Shown here piece by piece: positions 1 through 7,238 of a DNA stretch of 15,540 bases. Source of the DNA: Candidatus Desantisbacteria bacterium CG1_02_49_89 (GTDB taxonomy: Bacteria; Desantisbacteria; UBA1551); the NCBI GenBank assembly GCA_001871075.1, contig MNUP01000030.1:1-15540 (forward strand), written 5' to 3'. Made by a program: the position numbers and the translations under genes. The notes under the pieces were generated by a model, which was not told the origin of the DNA, did not search any database, and saw only the letters and a program-made list of their open reading frames with translations. Numbering within the stretch: position 1 is the first letter of the stretch; every line of letters begins with the position of its first letter.

Positions 1-233
1 AGGAATGCCTGGTGGTTATCTATCGCCCAGATCTCGCCCTTTGAAAGCCTTGCCAGCTCAAGGGTCTGCATCCCCGGGCCGCACCCGACATCCAGGATCC
101 TTGGCCTTTCAGGCAGATCTTTCAAAAAACCGTATGCCCTGCGCGTGGAAAGGTTGTTACCGGGACCTCCCCTGGGCAGTTTTTCGAATATTGAAAAGAA
201 AACATCCCACTCTTTGCTTGTCCAGTCTTCCAT
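1..233 (-). CDS. Class I SAM-dependent methyltransferase, N-terminal part (runs off the left edge)
   Basis: This gene reads leftwards from an ATG at 233-231 and stays open to base 1, giving 77 codons. An AAGGAG ribosome binding site lies about six bases upstream (complement of 240-245). The protein begins MEDWTSKEWDVFFSIFEKLP. Around residues 46-54 it carries ILDVGCGPG, the glycine-rich motif I that holds S-adenosylmethionine in Rossmann-fold methyltransferases. About 20 residues later IWAIDNH matches motif II, whose acidic residue contacts the ribose. The family call is solid from these motifs. The methyl acceptor cannot be told, because the substrate-specific C-terminal half is outside the window. 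The next gene to the right, a mannosidase, ends 134 bases upstream of this start. Confidence 0.85.
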   Translation of the reverse strand, partial: MEDWTSKEWDVFFSIFEKLPRGGPGNNLSTRRAYGFLKDLPERPRILDVGCGPGMQTLELARLSKGEIWAIDNHQAF

Positions 234-300
234 TTCTAACTCCTTAAAGAATAATCACCCTCACCACAATCCTCCCCCGCATTAACACCCCCATCTCAAT

Positions 301-360
301 CTTCCCCCGTCTAAGGGGGAAGAAGACTTAGGAATAGATAAATTCTTAGGGGGAAGAAGA
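301..360. repeat. Hairpin repeat CTTCCCCC/GGGGGAAG plus a second half-copy
   Basis: Bases 301-308 (CTTCCCCC) and 315-322 (GGGGGAAG) form a perfect 8-bp inverted repeat around a 6-base loop. The right arm with its flank (CTAAGGGGGAAGAAGA, 311-326) recurs as CTTAGGGGGAAGAAGA at 345-360, a direct repeat with one change. It sits between the mannosidase stop and the methyltransferase start. No run of T follows on either strand, so a standard intrinsic terminator is not supported; a dispersed palindromic repeat is more likely. Confidence 0.6.
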
Positions 361-367
361 TCAAGGT

Positions 368-2956
368 TTAAAATTTTATTTTAAAGGTTTTGATCTCGAA
401 GGGGCGGAAACTGGCGGAGACCGTATTATCAATAACTTTAATAGGACTAAGGGAGTCTTCAAGAAGGTTGGCTTCTTCGGCGGAAACAACTTTCGCAAGG
501 CTTCCGCCAGAGGCGGATCCGCCAATCTCTGTGGCGGAAAAGCCCTGCACTCCATTAAAAAATTTTATTTCAACGTTCTCCGCGGGCTGGCCTGCCGCTT
601 CGTACGCGCGCAGGATCAAGCCGCCCTTCTCGTCCTGCTTCAGCGCTGAAACAACGATATTAGGATGTGAGATCTCAAGCAAACCCCACCTTGCAGGCAG
701 GTCTCCGGGATGGGATCCTGCCAGGCGGCAGATGAGCGGGTTGTTGAACTCAAGGCCTTCCCTGAAGATCCCGGCTTCCTGCCAGGTCCCCTTGTGCGGG
801 ACAAGCGCGTATTCAAATTCCAGCTCTTTTTCAAGCTCCAACCCTGTATCAGAAGACATCCCCTCTTCGTAGCCGCCGGCAAAAGCGTAGGATGTTATGC
901 GGGTTGAGCGCATAAGCGAAAGCATCATTACGCTGTCCGCGACGTTGTTGCCAGGCAGGCCCTTGTTAAGAAGCGCGACCCCCCTGTCAGGACCCGAATG
1001 ATCTATCCAGTTCTGCGCGGGGAATTCAATGCCGTCAGGGCGTTCTATCGCCCCGAACGGGATCTCGTGGAAACTCCTGCTCTTTCCGACCGCAACCGGA
1101 AAAAGCGCGCGGTAACGGACGAACTGCGCCCTGTTCTTTATGCGCGTGCGGATCTCAATCCTGCGCAGGTTCCTATAAAGGCGTATTTTCGTGGAAAAAG
1201 TGCCGCTGCCGAAAAGATGCGTTACTTCAAACTCGCTGTAAACGCTGCCCTTTACTGTTTTTTCAGGCCTTCCCTTGAACTGGTTACTGAAAACAGCGCC
1301 TATTCCAGGTTTCGGCGCCGGATGCCTGTCCTTCATGGCTATAGCCGATCCGCCGTCCAGCGACCTGTAGAGTTCCCAGAAATCCCCTTTGTCCTGCTCC
1401 TGGACAACCACGTTCGCGGAACCGCCCAGCACGCTCATTTTATCCGGCTTTATCTGGATCTTCGTTATCGTCCCGGCTGCGGAATCTAGTTCAACGGAAC
1501 AATACCTGCCCTCCATTGAATTCTCTTTTTCCATCCCCCGGGCCGGCTTGGTAACAGGGGATCTAAAGAACGTCTTAAGCCTGAACACCGAATAGCCGAA
1601 AGCGGGAATGTCTTCCGCGACAAAAGTAACCCTTGCCTTGCTGATCGTCTCGTTATCATAGCGTTCAACGCCGGAAAGCTGGACCGCAACCTCCCGGTTG
1701 TCCGGGTCGAACAACTTAATATCCAGAACTTGCCTGCTGGTAAAAACCATCTCAATACTTGACGAGTCCGCGCGCTTCCATCCCAGGGAATTGAAAACAA
1801 CAATGGCCTGGCCTTCTCCGCCTTCTGTATTTATTCCAAGGACAAATTCTTCCAGCCTTTTCTCAAATTCCGCTGCTGCTGTTTCCCCGGAGAAGTTATA
1901 TCCTTTTAGCGTATCCTCGTAAACCTTATCGGTCATAACGCCTGACATCAGATCGTGCGCCTGGTTAAAAAGCAAGGGCTCCCACGCCTGCCTGAGAGTA
2001 TCATCTCTAACAGACATACCAGTGCATTTAAGCATTACTCCCAGTTTTTCGGCTGCGAGAAGCAGGTTCTCGGTCTCCCTTAACTTTTGCTTGAGCTCTA
2101 TCCTCGAGCTATATGTGCCCTGGAATATCGGGTTGAGCTCACCCTTTATAATTGGCCTTTCGGGTTTTTGCGAAACCTCCTTTTCGTATTCAGAGGGAAC
2201 CGCAAAGCTTATTTTGAAGGGCGGGGTATCGGGCTGGGCATTGAATTTCTCCGCAAGATCAGGCAGGTGTTCCTCAGGCGGAGCTACGTCAACTCCCGCG
2301 AGGATCACCCTGCAGCTGCCTTTTGCCCTGGGCACGAGCGCGTCAAATTTTTTCTGAAAGAACTCGGTAAAGCTCTTCAGGAACTGCGGCGAGCCGTATC
2401 CGTCTCCGTAAGGAACCCAGAAGGCGGGTATCCTGGAGCCGTCAATCCCCTCCCACAGGAATTCCACGGGTGTGCCCGGGTCCGGAACGCCGCGGGAAAA
2501 CCAGAACGATGTATATCCCGCAAGCTTTAAAAGCTGGGGCATCTGCGCGTGGTGGCCGAACGTGTCCAGCTGCCAGCCTGCTGTCACCTCAACGCCCAGT
2601 TCTCTGCGGAAAAATCCCTTCGCGTGAAGCACCTGGCGGACGAACGATTCGCCGCAGGGCATGTTGACGTCAAGCATCACGTGCGTGCCGCCGCAGATCT
2701 CAAGCCTGCCTTCGGATATGAATTTTTTAAGCTTGTCGCCTTCCGGAAAAGGATATTTTTTAAGGAAGGGCTCCACGTAGCAGGACTGGTCAAGCACGAA
2801 CCTGTAATGAGGGTATTTTTCAAGTATCGCCAGCGCCTTGAGGATGTTAGGCAGCCCTATTTCAAGGTATTCTGCCCGCGTCTTAAACACAGCGCCTTCC
2901 CAGTGGGTGTGGGGAATAATAAATAATAATGTGGGCTTGATTTCCTTAGCTTTCAT
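368..2956 (-). CDS. Glycoside hydrolase family 38 type alpha-mannosidase (862 residues)
   Basis: Predicted retaining alpha-mannosidase that releases mannose from alpha-mannosides. The N-terminal barrel shows family landmarks: IPHTHWEG (residues 14-21, metal site), GGTHVMLDVNMPCGES (89-104) and WQLDTFGHHAQMPQLL (128-143), where D131 is the expected nucleophile. The helical-domain motif AHDLMSGVMTDKVYED (333-348) follows, then a long C-terminal beta-rich region typical of GH38. In characterised members the residue two after the second motif histidine is a zinc-binding Asp; here it is Glu (E20). No signal peptide is visible, so the enzyme is probably cytoplasmic. The ATG at 2956 lacks a good ribosome binding site, but the family motif starts just 14 residues in, which favours this start. 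A small palindromic repeat lies in frame near the C terminus (502-539). Substrate linkage is not determinable. Confidence 0.9.
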   Translation of the reverse strand: MKAKEIKPTLLFIIPHTHWEGAVFKTRAEYLEIGLPNILKALAILEKYPHYRFVLDQSCYVEPFLKKYPFPEGDKLKKFISEGRLEICGGTHVMLDVNMPCGESFVRQVLHAKGFFRRELGVEVTAGWQLDTFGHHAQMPQLLKLAGYTSFWFSRGVPDPGTPVEFLWEGIDGSRIPAFWVPYGDGYGSPQFLKSFTEFFQKKFDALVPRAKGSCRVILAGVDVAPPEEHLPDLAEKFNAQPDTPPFKISFAVPSEYEKEVSQKPERPIIKGELNPIFQGTYSSRIELKQKLRETENLLLAAEKLGVMLKCTGMSVRDDTLRQAWEPLLFNQAHDLMSGVMTDKVYEDTLKGYNFSGETAAAEFEKRLEEFVLGINTEGGEGQAIVVFNSLGWKRADSSSIEMVFTSRQVLDIKLFDPDNREVAVQLSGVERYDNETISKARVTFVAEDIPAFGYSVFRLKTFFRSPVTKPARGMEKENSMEGRYCSVELDSAAGTITKIQIKPDKMSVLGGSANVVVQEQDKGDFWELYRSLDGGSAIAMKDRHPAPKPGIGAVFSNQFKGRPEKTVKGSVYSEFEVTHLFGSGTFSTKIRLYRNLRRIEIRTRIKNRAQFVRYRALFPVAVGKSRSFHEIPFGAIERPDGIEFPAQNWIDHSGPDRGVALLNKGLPGNNVADSVMMLSLMRSTRITSYAFAGGYEEGMSSDTGLELEKELEFEYALVPHKGTWQEAGIFREGLEFNNPLICRLAGSHPGDLPARWGLLEISHPNIVVSALKQDEKGGLILRAYEAAGQPAENVEIKFFNGVQGFSATEIGGSASGGSLAKVVSAEEANLLEDSLSPIKVIDNTVSASFRPFEIKTFKIKF
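502..539. repeat. In-frame GGCGGA palindromic repeat inside the mannosidase gene
   Basis: TTCCGCC (502-508) and GGCGGAA (533-539) pair, and between them lies the perfect 12-bp palindrome GGCGGATCCGCC (512-523). On the coding strand this gives the low-complexity stretch GGSASGG near the mannosidase C terminus, just before the ordinary-looking AEEANLLEDSL segment. It looks like a short repeat tolerated in frame, though a native Gly/Ser loop is possible. Confidence 0.5.
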
Positions 2957-2980
2957 AGTTTAGCCAGTTCTATTAAAAAC

Positions 2981-3120
2981 AATTATGAATTATGAGTTAT
3001 GAATTATGAATCATAAGCATAAGGAATTAATTTTAATAAATCAGCTTCTTTTCAATCTACAATCTGAAATCTACAATCTGCAATTTCACCCATGACCCAT
3101 GACACATGACTCATGACTGC
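2981..3120. repeat. Cluster of tandem short-word microrepeats between genes
   Basis: Three blocks of degenerate short tandem repeats fill the gap between the two large genes. Variants of AATTATGAGTTATG occupy 2981-3013, variants of AATCTACAATCTG occupy 3054-3080, and variants of CATGACC/CATGACA occupy 3090-3118. No open frame or promoter stands out. Repeats of this kind are dispersed in many uncultured bacterial genomes; their role is not known to me. Confidence 0.65.
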
Positions 3121-3142
3121 TGTTATTGTTCGGCAATAACAG
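3120..3142. other. 9-bp hairpin spanning the stop codon of the large secreted protein
   Basis: CTGTTATTG (3120-3128) and CAATAACAG (3134-3142) are perfect inverted repeats around five bases. On the coding strand they cover the last codons (VIAEQ) and the TAA stop at 3125-3123. No T-run follows on the minus strand, so it is not a standard terminator. It could be an mRNA-protecting stem or chance. Confidence 0.4.
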
Positions 3143-6100
3143 TGAAACGGAGACGCTCACCGAAGGCGCAGCGACCGTCAGCGGACATTTCAAGTTCGAC
3201 AACACGCGGGCTAAAGCCCGCGGCTACCGTCCCCTCACCTCTATCCTCTCCCGCCCGCCCAGCAAGATTGGCGGGCAAGCCAGGGGGAGAGGATAAAACA
3301 AAATCTGAAAGGACGGCGTCGGCAAGGTATGGAACGTCTGCCTTGATCTCAATCTTAATTTTGATCTGAGAATTAGTGGTTGACACGAGGAACACCCCGC
3401 CCTTCGCGCCTTTCGCGTTCGAGGGAGCGATCCATCCTGCCTCGCCGTTATTCCCTATGACAGCGGATGCCAGCACAGGTTCATTTGCTTTCACAGTATA
3501 TCTCTTCCCGTTCTCAACTTCCTTCCACCCGTCAGCGGTCTTTATTTTAAACCGCATAAACATCGCGTTCAGGTACTTGGGCGGGTTTGTTCCGTTGTAT
3601 TCTACGTTGCCCACCGCGATAAGCGGGGTGTTCAGGGAATTCGTTCCCGTGCCTTGTGTCCTGAAGCCGCATACCTTACCGGACTTCATTGACGAGAAAT
3701 ATTCGTCCTTTATCTCCTCGTAGAACGCCTTGTAACCGCGGCAGTATTTATCCCTGTCAAATTCAAACCACTTGACAGGCTTTGGGATCTCCCTGGAAGC
3801 CGTGATCTTCGAAGAATTCTGCATTATGGCTTTTCCCGCGGGCCGCAGGTTCCTGTCAGGCGGCGCGATGCCGTAATCGCTTTTCTCGTCCACCCGGTAA
3901 CCTCCCGGATACCACCATCCGAACCCGCCGTTCGCGCCGCTCTCGTACATCATCCGTAGTATATCCGTCCACAGGCCTCCCTGTTTTTCCATAAGCCCCT
4001 GGTCGTAGTCAAAAGTGCTGCCGGTCCATATCGACATCCCGAATTCCGCCCATATCACGGGTAAAATCGGGGCGGCGTAACGGGCATACGTCACGGTAAA
4101 CAGCCCGCCCTTCACCTTTTCCCAGTCACCGCCGTTCAGCCCGTATCCCTCAGGGCAAAGCATATCCACTGCCTTTGCAATGCCGCGGAAATCGTAGCTA
4201 AAAGAAGAAGACGGCACCCCCACGTCTCCTGCAACGTTCATCCTGAAACTCACAAGGTGGTTTGGGTCAATGTCCTTTATTTTCCTGTTTATGTCCCAGT
4301 ATTTCCTGCACAGGAAATCGTCGACAAACCTCCTGTATGAGCAGATATACCGCAGATGTTCGCCTTCGCTGTCCATCTCCTTGTCAGACGGGGCAGGCAG
4401 GCGCGAGCCCTGAGACACGGAGATACCCCAGTCCTTTTCCGCGTTCTCAACACCGCCGTATTTTTCAATGACCCAGTCCTTCCACTGCTTTTCAAACCCC
4501 TTCCTCCCTGCCTGGTTCCCGTAACCGCCGTTGTATGTCCCCCAGACCGGCTCCCACGCAACGTCATACGCGAAAAGCACGTCGTTAAGGTCAAGCCTCG
4601 CGAACTTTATCACCTGATAACTTTCGCCGATATAGCAGTTCACGTGCATGCCGTATTTCCCGCACCTGCGCATGAAATCCAGCGCGTTCCTGATGCTGTT
4701 CCTGTCACCCGCTGAAATGCTCAGGGCAGTCACCCCCCATTCCTTCAACTGGCGCAGGTCCGGCTCAACCAGCTCAGGGTCATAGTTACCGTAGGTGAGC
4801 CAGTGAGACCAGTATTCATCCCTGCTCATCCCGGAAATATACAAAGGCCAGTAATTCACGCCGAAAGGATACCATTTCTGGCCGCGCAGGTAGAAATCCC
4901 CGTCTTTCGCCGTAACGAATTCCTTCTTTGAATCAGGGGTCCATGGCAGGATCCCCAGCTCCTGGACAAGCACGTCAATGACCTTTCCGCTCTCAAGAAG
5001 TTCAGTTCGAATATCGTACGCTTCCGCGCTGAATCTGTCGACTTCCCACACTGTTTCCAGGGAATCTTTCTCCCCTGCCGGGATCTTCATTGCCTGTTCC
5101 TGTTTGAATACTGCCGTGGTTGACTTCTTCGGAAAGACAGAGATGCGCGCTGTCACATTTTTTTCCTCTTGGCTGAAGTTCCCGATAAGCGCGCTGATCT
5201 TCACGGAAGTTTCATCCGTAAAAACACTGAATTCCTTTGAGCCCGCTTTCAGGATGTAGGCACCATCCCTTATACGGTCAATAACGCCTGTAAGCGCGGA
5301 CATAAGTGCGGGATTTTTCAGGAATTCTTCCTTCGGGATGCTGAATGCGCCCCATAAAGACCTGTTGTATTTGCCTGAATGGCTGATATAAAGGTAGGCA
5401 AGCGTGCCGCGCGTCTCACCTGATTTGTCCTTCGCGTAGATGAGCGGGACCCACCTTGTTTTCATGCTCTGCTGAAATCCGACTCCCCGGGGCCTGTGAA
5501 CGCAGGACCAGGATTGCTGGGGCGGATTGAATTTCAGGTCAGGCTTAATAAACGCCTGTTCCGGCTCAACCGCGTAACCGGTAATGTCTTTCAGCTGGTA
5601 ATGCTTGTAAAGCGGGGTCATTGCCTCAAGCTCCATCTCAATCTCAGGCCCTGCTAACTGGAATGGATTTTTCATGGCGCCTATCTCGTCTATCCAGAAC
5701 GTGTGCGGGCCGGCTTCAACCGCGTTTGTCTGTCCGAACGCGAGCCCTATCATAAGCTGGGCAGCGTTCTCCGGCTTGAGCACGTCTCTGGCTCCGCCCC
5801 TTCCCTTACTGGGGTTGTCAGGCCAGTATTTGAAATCCTTAGGGGAAAGCATGAAAAATTTCCATTTCGTCTCAAGATTAATTATAGCGAACCAGCGCGA
5901 CTTATCCTCTTCTGTCCATTCGACCAGCAGCTGCTTTGTTTTTTCATCTCCTTTTGCCCAGAACGATATGATATTGCATCCGGGCGGGAACGGGTTATCG
6001 ATCTGCTGAAAATAACAGTCCCATCCCTGCAGGTCTTCCACGTCAACCCTGGCGCTTTGCTTTGTGCCGCCGCACCCCGTCCCCTCGGCTTCTATGGCGC

Positions 6101-7079
6101 TCTGGCTGCCGTTCGAGGAGTGGACCCACCCGTCAACCCCGTCCTCAAAATTGAAAAGAACCGTCCTGTCAGGGGAAGAGGAAAGATATTCCTCAAGCTC
6201 GGGCCTTGTCATCCACTTCACCCCGCCTTTCGGGTCTGCCTGCTTCCACGCGGTATCCCTGAACGGCGGGCCTTCAAAACACAGCATGCTGCCGCCTGTT
6301 TTCAGGAACGACATCAGCGGCAACTGGGCGTTCGCGGGAAAAACTTTTGAATGCGGCAAAAGCAAAAGGAAAAAGTTATCGGTTGAAAGTATGGACTTGT
6401 CTGAAAGCTGTTCGCCGTCAAGGAAAGTTACTCCGAAACCTGAGCCGCGCAGCTCTTTCGCCATCGCATCCGGAAAACTCATGTCCGCATCCCTGAATTT
6501 TTCCTTAAGTATCGCGATACTTCCCTTCCTACCTTTTTCGACACTGATTAACACAGATGGACTCTGATTTTCAGAAGATACAGATTTTTCAACCTGGGAC
6601 CCAGCATCTTTTTTGACACTGATTTCCGCAGATTCAGATTTCTTGTCGGATGCCTGGGCAGCGGATGCCTTAACTATCGGTATCTGGTCAGTGAAAACAA
6701 TAGGGGCAAGCGGGTTCTGCCAGTCTTCGCCCAGCCACACAGCCATAATAAGCGCCTCCTTCTCTGAGAGTTTCGGGGCAACGAATTTGAATTTCTTCTC
6801 GCCCTTGCCCGAAACCTTTTCCTTATAAGCCTTCAGCACGCCATGTTCAGGGTCTTTCATCTCGCAGTTAATGGAGGCGGAGCCTTCGGGGATCCCGAAC
6901 TTCGCGGTCACCTCGAACTGCTTTCCTTCCTCTATCGTGTCAGGGGTCTTTGAGAACTCGCAGACAGCGTCCTCTGCCCAGCAGACCGTGTAAGGTGTAA
7001 CGTGTAACGTGTAAGGCAGGCAGAAACTAAAAACTAAAACCAAAACAGGCACAAAAAACCACAGAAGAGTTCGCTTCAT
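3123..7079 (-). CDS. Secreted multidomain glycosidase-like protein (1318 residues, clan GH-A type barrel)
   Basis: Predicted exported glycan-active enzyme. The ATG at 7079 follows AAAGGAG (about 7085-7091). Residues 1-36 form a signal peptide (MKRTLLWFFVPVLVLVF..., likely cut near CWA-EDA). Then come a beta-sandwich domain (38-136); a Ser/Lys-rich linker (137-183); a Rossmann-like domain resembling the amidotransferase-type domains of glycosidases (185-275, ELRGSGFGVTFLD, FLKTGGSML); a jelly-roll carbohydrate-binding-like domain (308-468, FEDGVDGW, WIDEIGA); further beta domains (about 475-715); a TIM barrel (728-1090); and a C-terminal beta region. In the barrel, AWEPVWG places a likely acid/base at E843 and VIWAEFGM a likely nucleophile at E1012. 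I cannot assign a GH family. Residues 1263-1292 are encoded by palindromic repeats and look inserted. The N-terminal half is paralogous to the gene at 7611. Confidence 0.8.
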   Translation of the reverse strand: MKRTLLWFFVPVLVLVFSFCLPYTLHVTPYTVCWAEDAVCEFSKTPDTIEEGKQFEVTAKFGIPEGSASINCEMKDPEHGVLKAYKEKVSGKGEKKFKFVAPKLSEKEALIMAVWLGEDWQNPLAPIVFTDQIPIVKASAAQASDKKSESAEISVKKDAGSQVEKSVSSENQSPSVLISVEKGRKGSIAILKEKFRDADMSFPDAMAKELRGSGFGVTFLDGEQLSDKSILSTDNFFLLLLPHSKVFPANAQLPLMSFLKTGGSMLCFEGPPFRDTAWKQADPKGGVKWMTRPELEEYLSSSPDRTVLFNFEDGVDGWVHSSNGSQSAIEAEGTGCGGTKQSARVDVEDLQGWDCYFQQIDNPFPPGCNIISFWAKGDEKTKQLLVEWTEEDKSRWFAIINLETKWKFFMLSPKDFKYWPDNPSKGRGGARDVLKPENAAQLMIGLAFGQTNAVEAGPHTFWIDEIGAMKNPFQLAGPEIEMELEAMTPLYKHYQLKDITGYAVEPEQAFIKPDLKFNPPQQSWSCVHRPRGVGFQQSMKTRWVPLIYAKDKSGETRGTLAYLYISHSGKYNRSLWGAFSIPKEEFLKNPALMSALTGVIDRIRDGAYILKAGSKEFSVFTDETSVKISALIGNFSQEEKNVTARISVFPKKSTTAVFKQEQAMKIPAGEKDSLETVWEVDRFSAEAYDIRTELLESGKVIDVLVQELGILPWTPDSKKEFVTAKDGDFYLRGQKWYPFGVNYWPLYISGMSRDEYWSHWLTYGNYDPELVEPDLRQLKEWGVTALSISAGDRNSIRNALDFMRRCGKYGMHVNCYIGESYQVIKFARLDLNDVLFAYDVAWEPVWGTYNGGYGNQAGRKGFEKQWKDWVIEKYGGVENAEKDWGISVSQGSRLPAPSDKEMDSEGEHLRYICSYRRFVDDFLCRKYWDINRKIKDIDPNHLVSFRMNVAGDVGVPSSSFSYDFRGIAKAVDMLCPEGYGLNGGDWEKVKGGLFTVTYARYAAPILPVIWAEFGMSIWTGSTFDYDQGLMEKQGGLWTDILRMMYESGANGGFGWWYPGGYRVDEKSDYGIAPPDRNLRPAGKAIMQNSSKITASREIPKPVKWFEFDRDKYCRGYKAFYEEIKDEYFSSMKSGKVCGFRTQGTGTNSLNTPLIAVGNVEYNGTNPPKYLNAMFMRFKIKTADGWKEVENGKRYTVKANEPVLASAVIGNNGEAGWIAPSNAKGAKGGVFLVSTTNSQIKIKIEIKADVPYLADAVLSDFVLSSPPGLPANLAGRAGEDRGEGTVAAGFSPRVVELEMSADGRCAFGERLRFTVIAEQ
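3203..3228. repeat. REP-like palindrome (GGGCTAAAGCCC core) inside a coding region
   Basis: CGCGGGCT (3205-3212) and AGCCCGCG (3215-3222) are perfect 8-bp arms around AA. The same layout, 8-bp arms and a 2-base loop, recurs at 7509-7526 and 11808-11825. This copy lies within the frame of the large secreted protein and encodes part of AAGFSPR near its C terminus. Palindromes like this are often moved by REP-associated tyrosine transposases; none is visible here. Confidence 0.65.
3231..3299. repeat. CCTCACC/CTCTCCC palindromic repeat inside a coding region
   Basis: Outer arms ATCCTCTCCC (3243-3252) and GGGAGAGGAT (3285-3294) pair perfectly; an inner stem CCCGCC/GGCGGG lies between them. The element begins CCCCTCACCT and ends GGATAAAA. 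A relative with the same outer arrangement lies between genes at 15344-15401 (CCTCACCCT ... GGGGAGAGGATAAA). Here it stays in frame and encodes the residues SSPPGLPANLAGRAGEDRG of the secreted protein. Confidence 0.65.
6540..6634. repeat. GACACTGATT microrepeats encoding an inter-domain linker
   Basis: GACACTGATT occurs at 6540-6549, followed by AACACAGATG, and again at 6615-6624, followed by TCCGCAGATT. Both lie in the segment coding for the Ser/Lys-rich linker (about residues 148-182) between the first beta-sandwich and the Rossmann-like domain. The same word appears twice in tandem at 11026-11045 in the linker of the paralogous gene. Confidence 0.6.
6987..7041. repeat. GTGTAAGGTGTAACG microrepeat within the signal-peptide codons
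   Basis: On the plus strand, variants of CGTGTAA(C/G)GTGTAA run from 6987 to 7014, followed by GGCAGGCAGAAACTAAAA. On the coding strand this gives LPYTLHVTPYTVC, the stretch between the hydrophobic core and the predicted cleavage site. A near-identical block occurs at 11504-11548 in the paralogous gene. Confidence 0.55.
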
Positions 7080-7110
7080 TGAAGCTCCTTTAAAAATTAG
7101 CCACGGACTG

Positions 7111-7223
7111 TAACGATTTTACAACGATTTCCGGAGAGTCATTAACCCGGTTCTGACTCGTAGGTCCCTGTGTTAAGTTCCAGTTTCACCGGAACTACAG
7201 GGATAACGATGTTACAACGATTC
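7111..7223. repeat. Direct repeats flanking dual-hairpin element copy B
   Basis: TAACGATTTTACAACGATTT (7111-7130) and TAACGATGTTACAACGATTC (7204-7223) match at all but two positions, and a third partial copy CAACGATTCTCAACGATTC follows. They bracket the two-hairpin element at 7136-7202. They could be a target-site duplication, but the word is itself a tandem microrepeat, so this reading is uncertain. Confidence 0.5.
7136..7202 (+). repeat. Two-hairpin element, copy B
   Basis: Hairpin 1 is GAGTCA (7136-7141) with TGACTC (7154-7159) around a 12-base loop. Hairpin 2 has an outer stem CCCTGT (7166-7171) with ACAGGG (7197-7202) and an inner stem AGTTCC (7176-7181) with GGAACT (7191-7196), with a four-base bulge on the 5' side. 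It lies upstream of the secreted protein starting at 7079 but points the opposite way. Copy A (11576-11644, minus strand) agrees at roughly four in five positions by hand alignment, and three stem pairs change on both sides. Confidence 0.75.
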
Positions 7224-7238
7224 TCAACGATTCTCAAC

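Noticed and set aside
301-322. CTTCCCCC hairpin as an intrinsic terminator
   Set aside because: There is no T-run after the stem on either strand, and half of it recurs nearby as a direct repeat.
2981-3120. CRISPR array
   Set aside because: The repeats are short, degenerate words without spacers of constant length, and there are no cas genes.
7136-7202. Two-hairpin element as a cis-acting riboswitch or leader of the downstream gene
   Set aside because: The two copies have opposite orientation relative to the genes they precede, and both have flanking direct repeats, which suits a mobile repeat better than a leader RNA.
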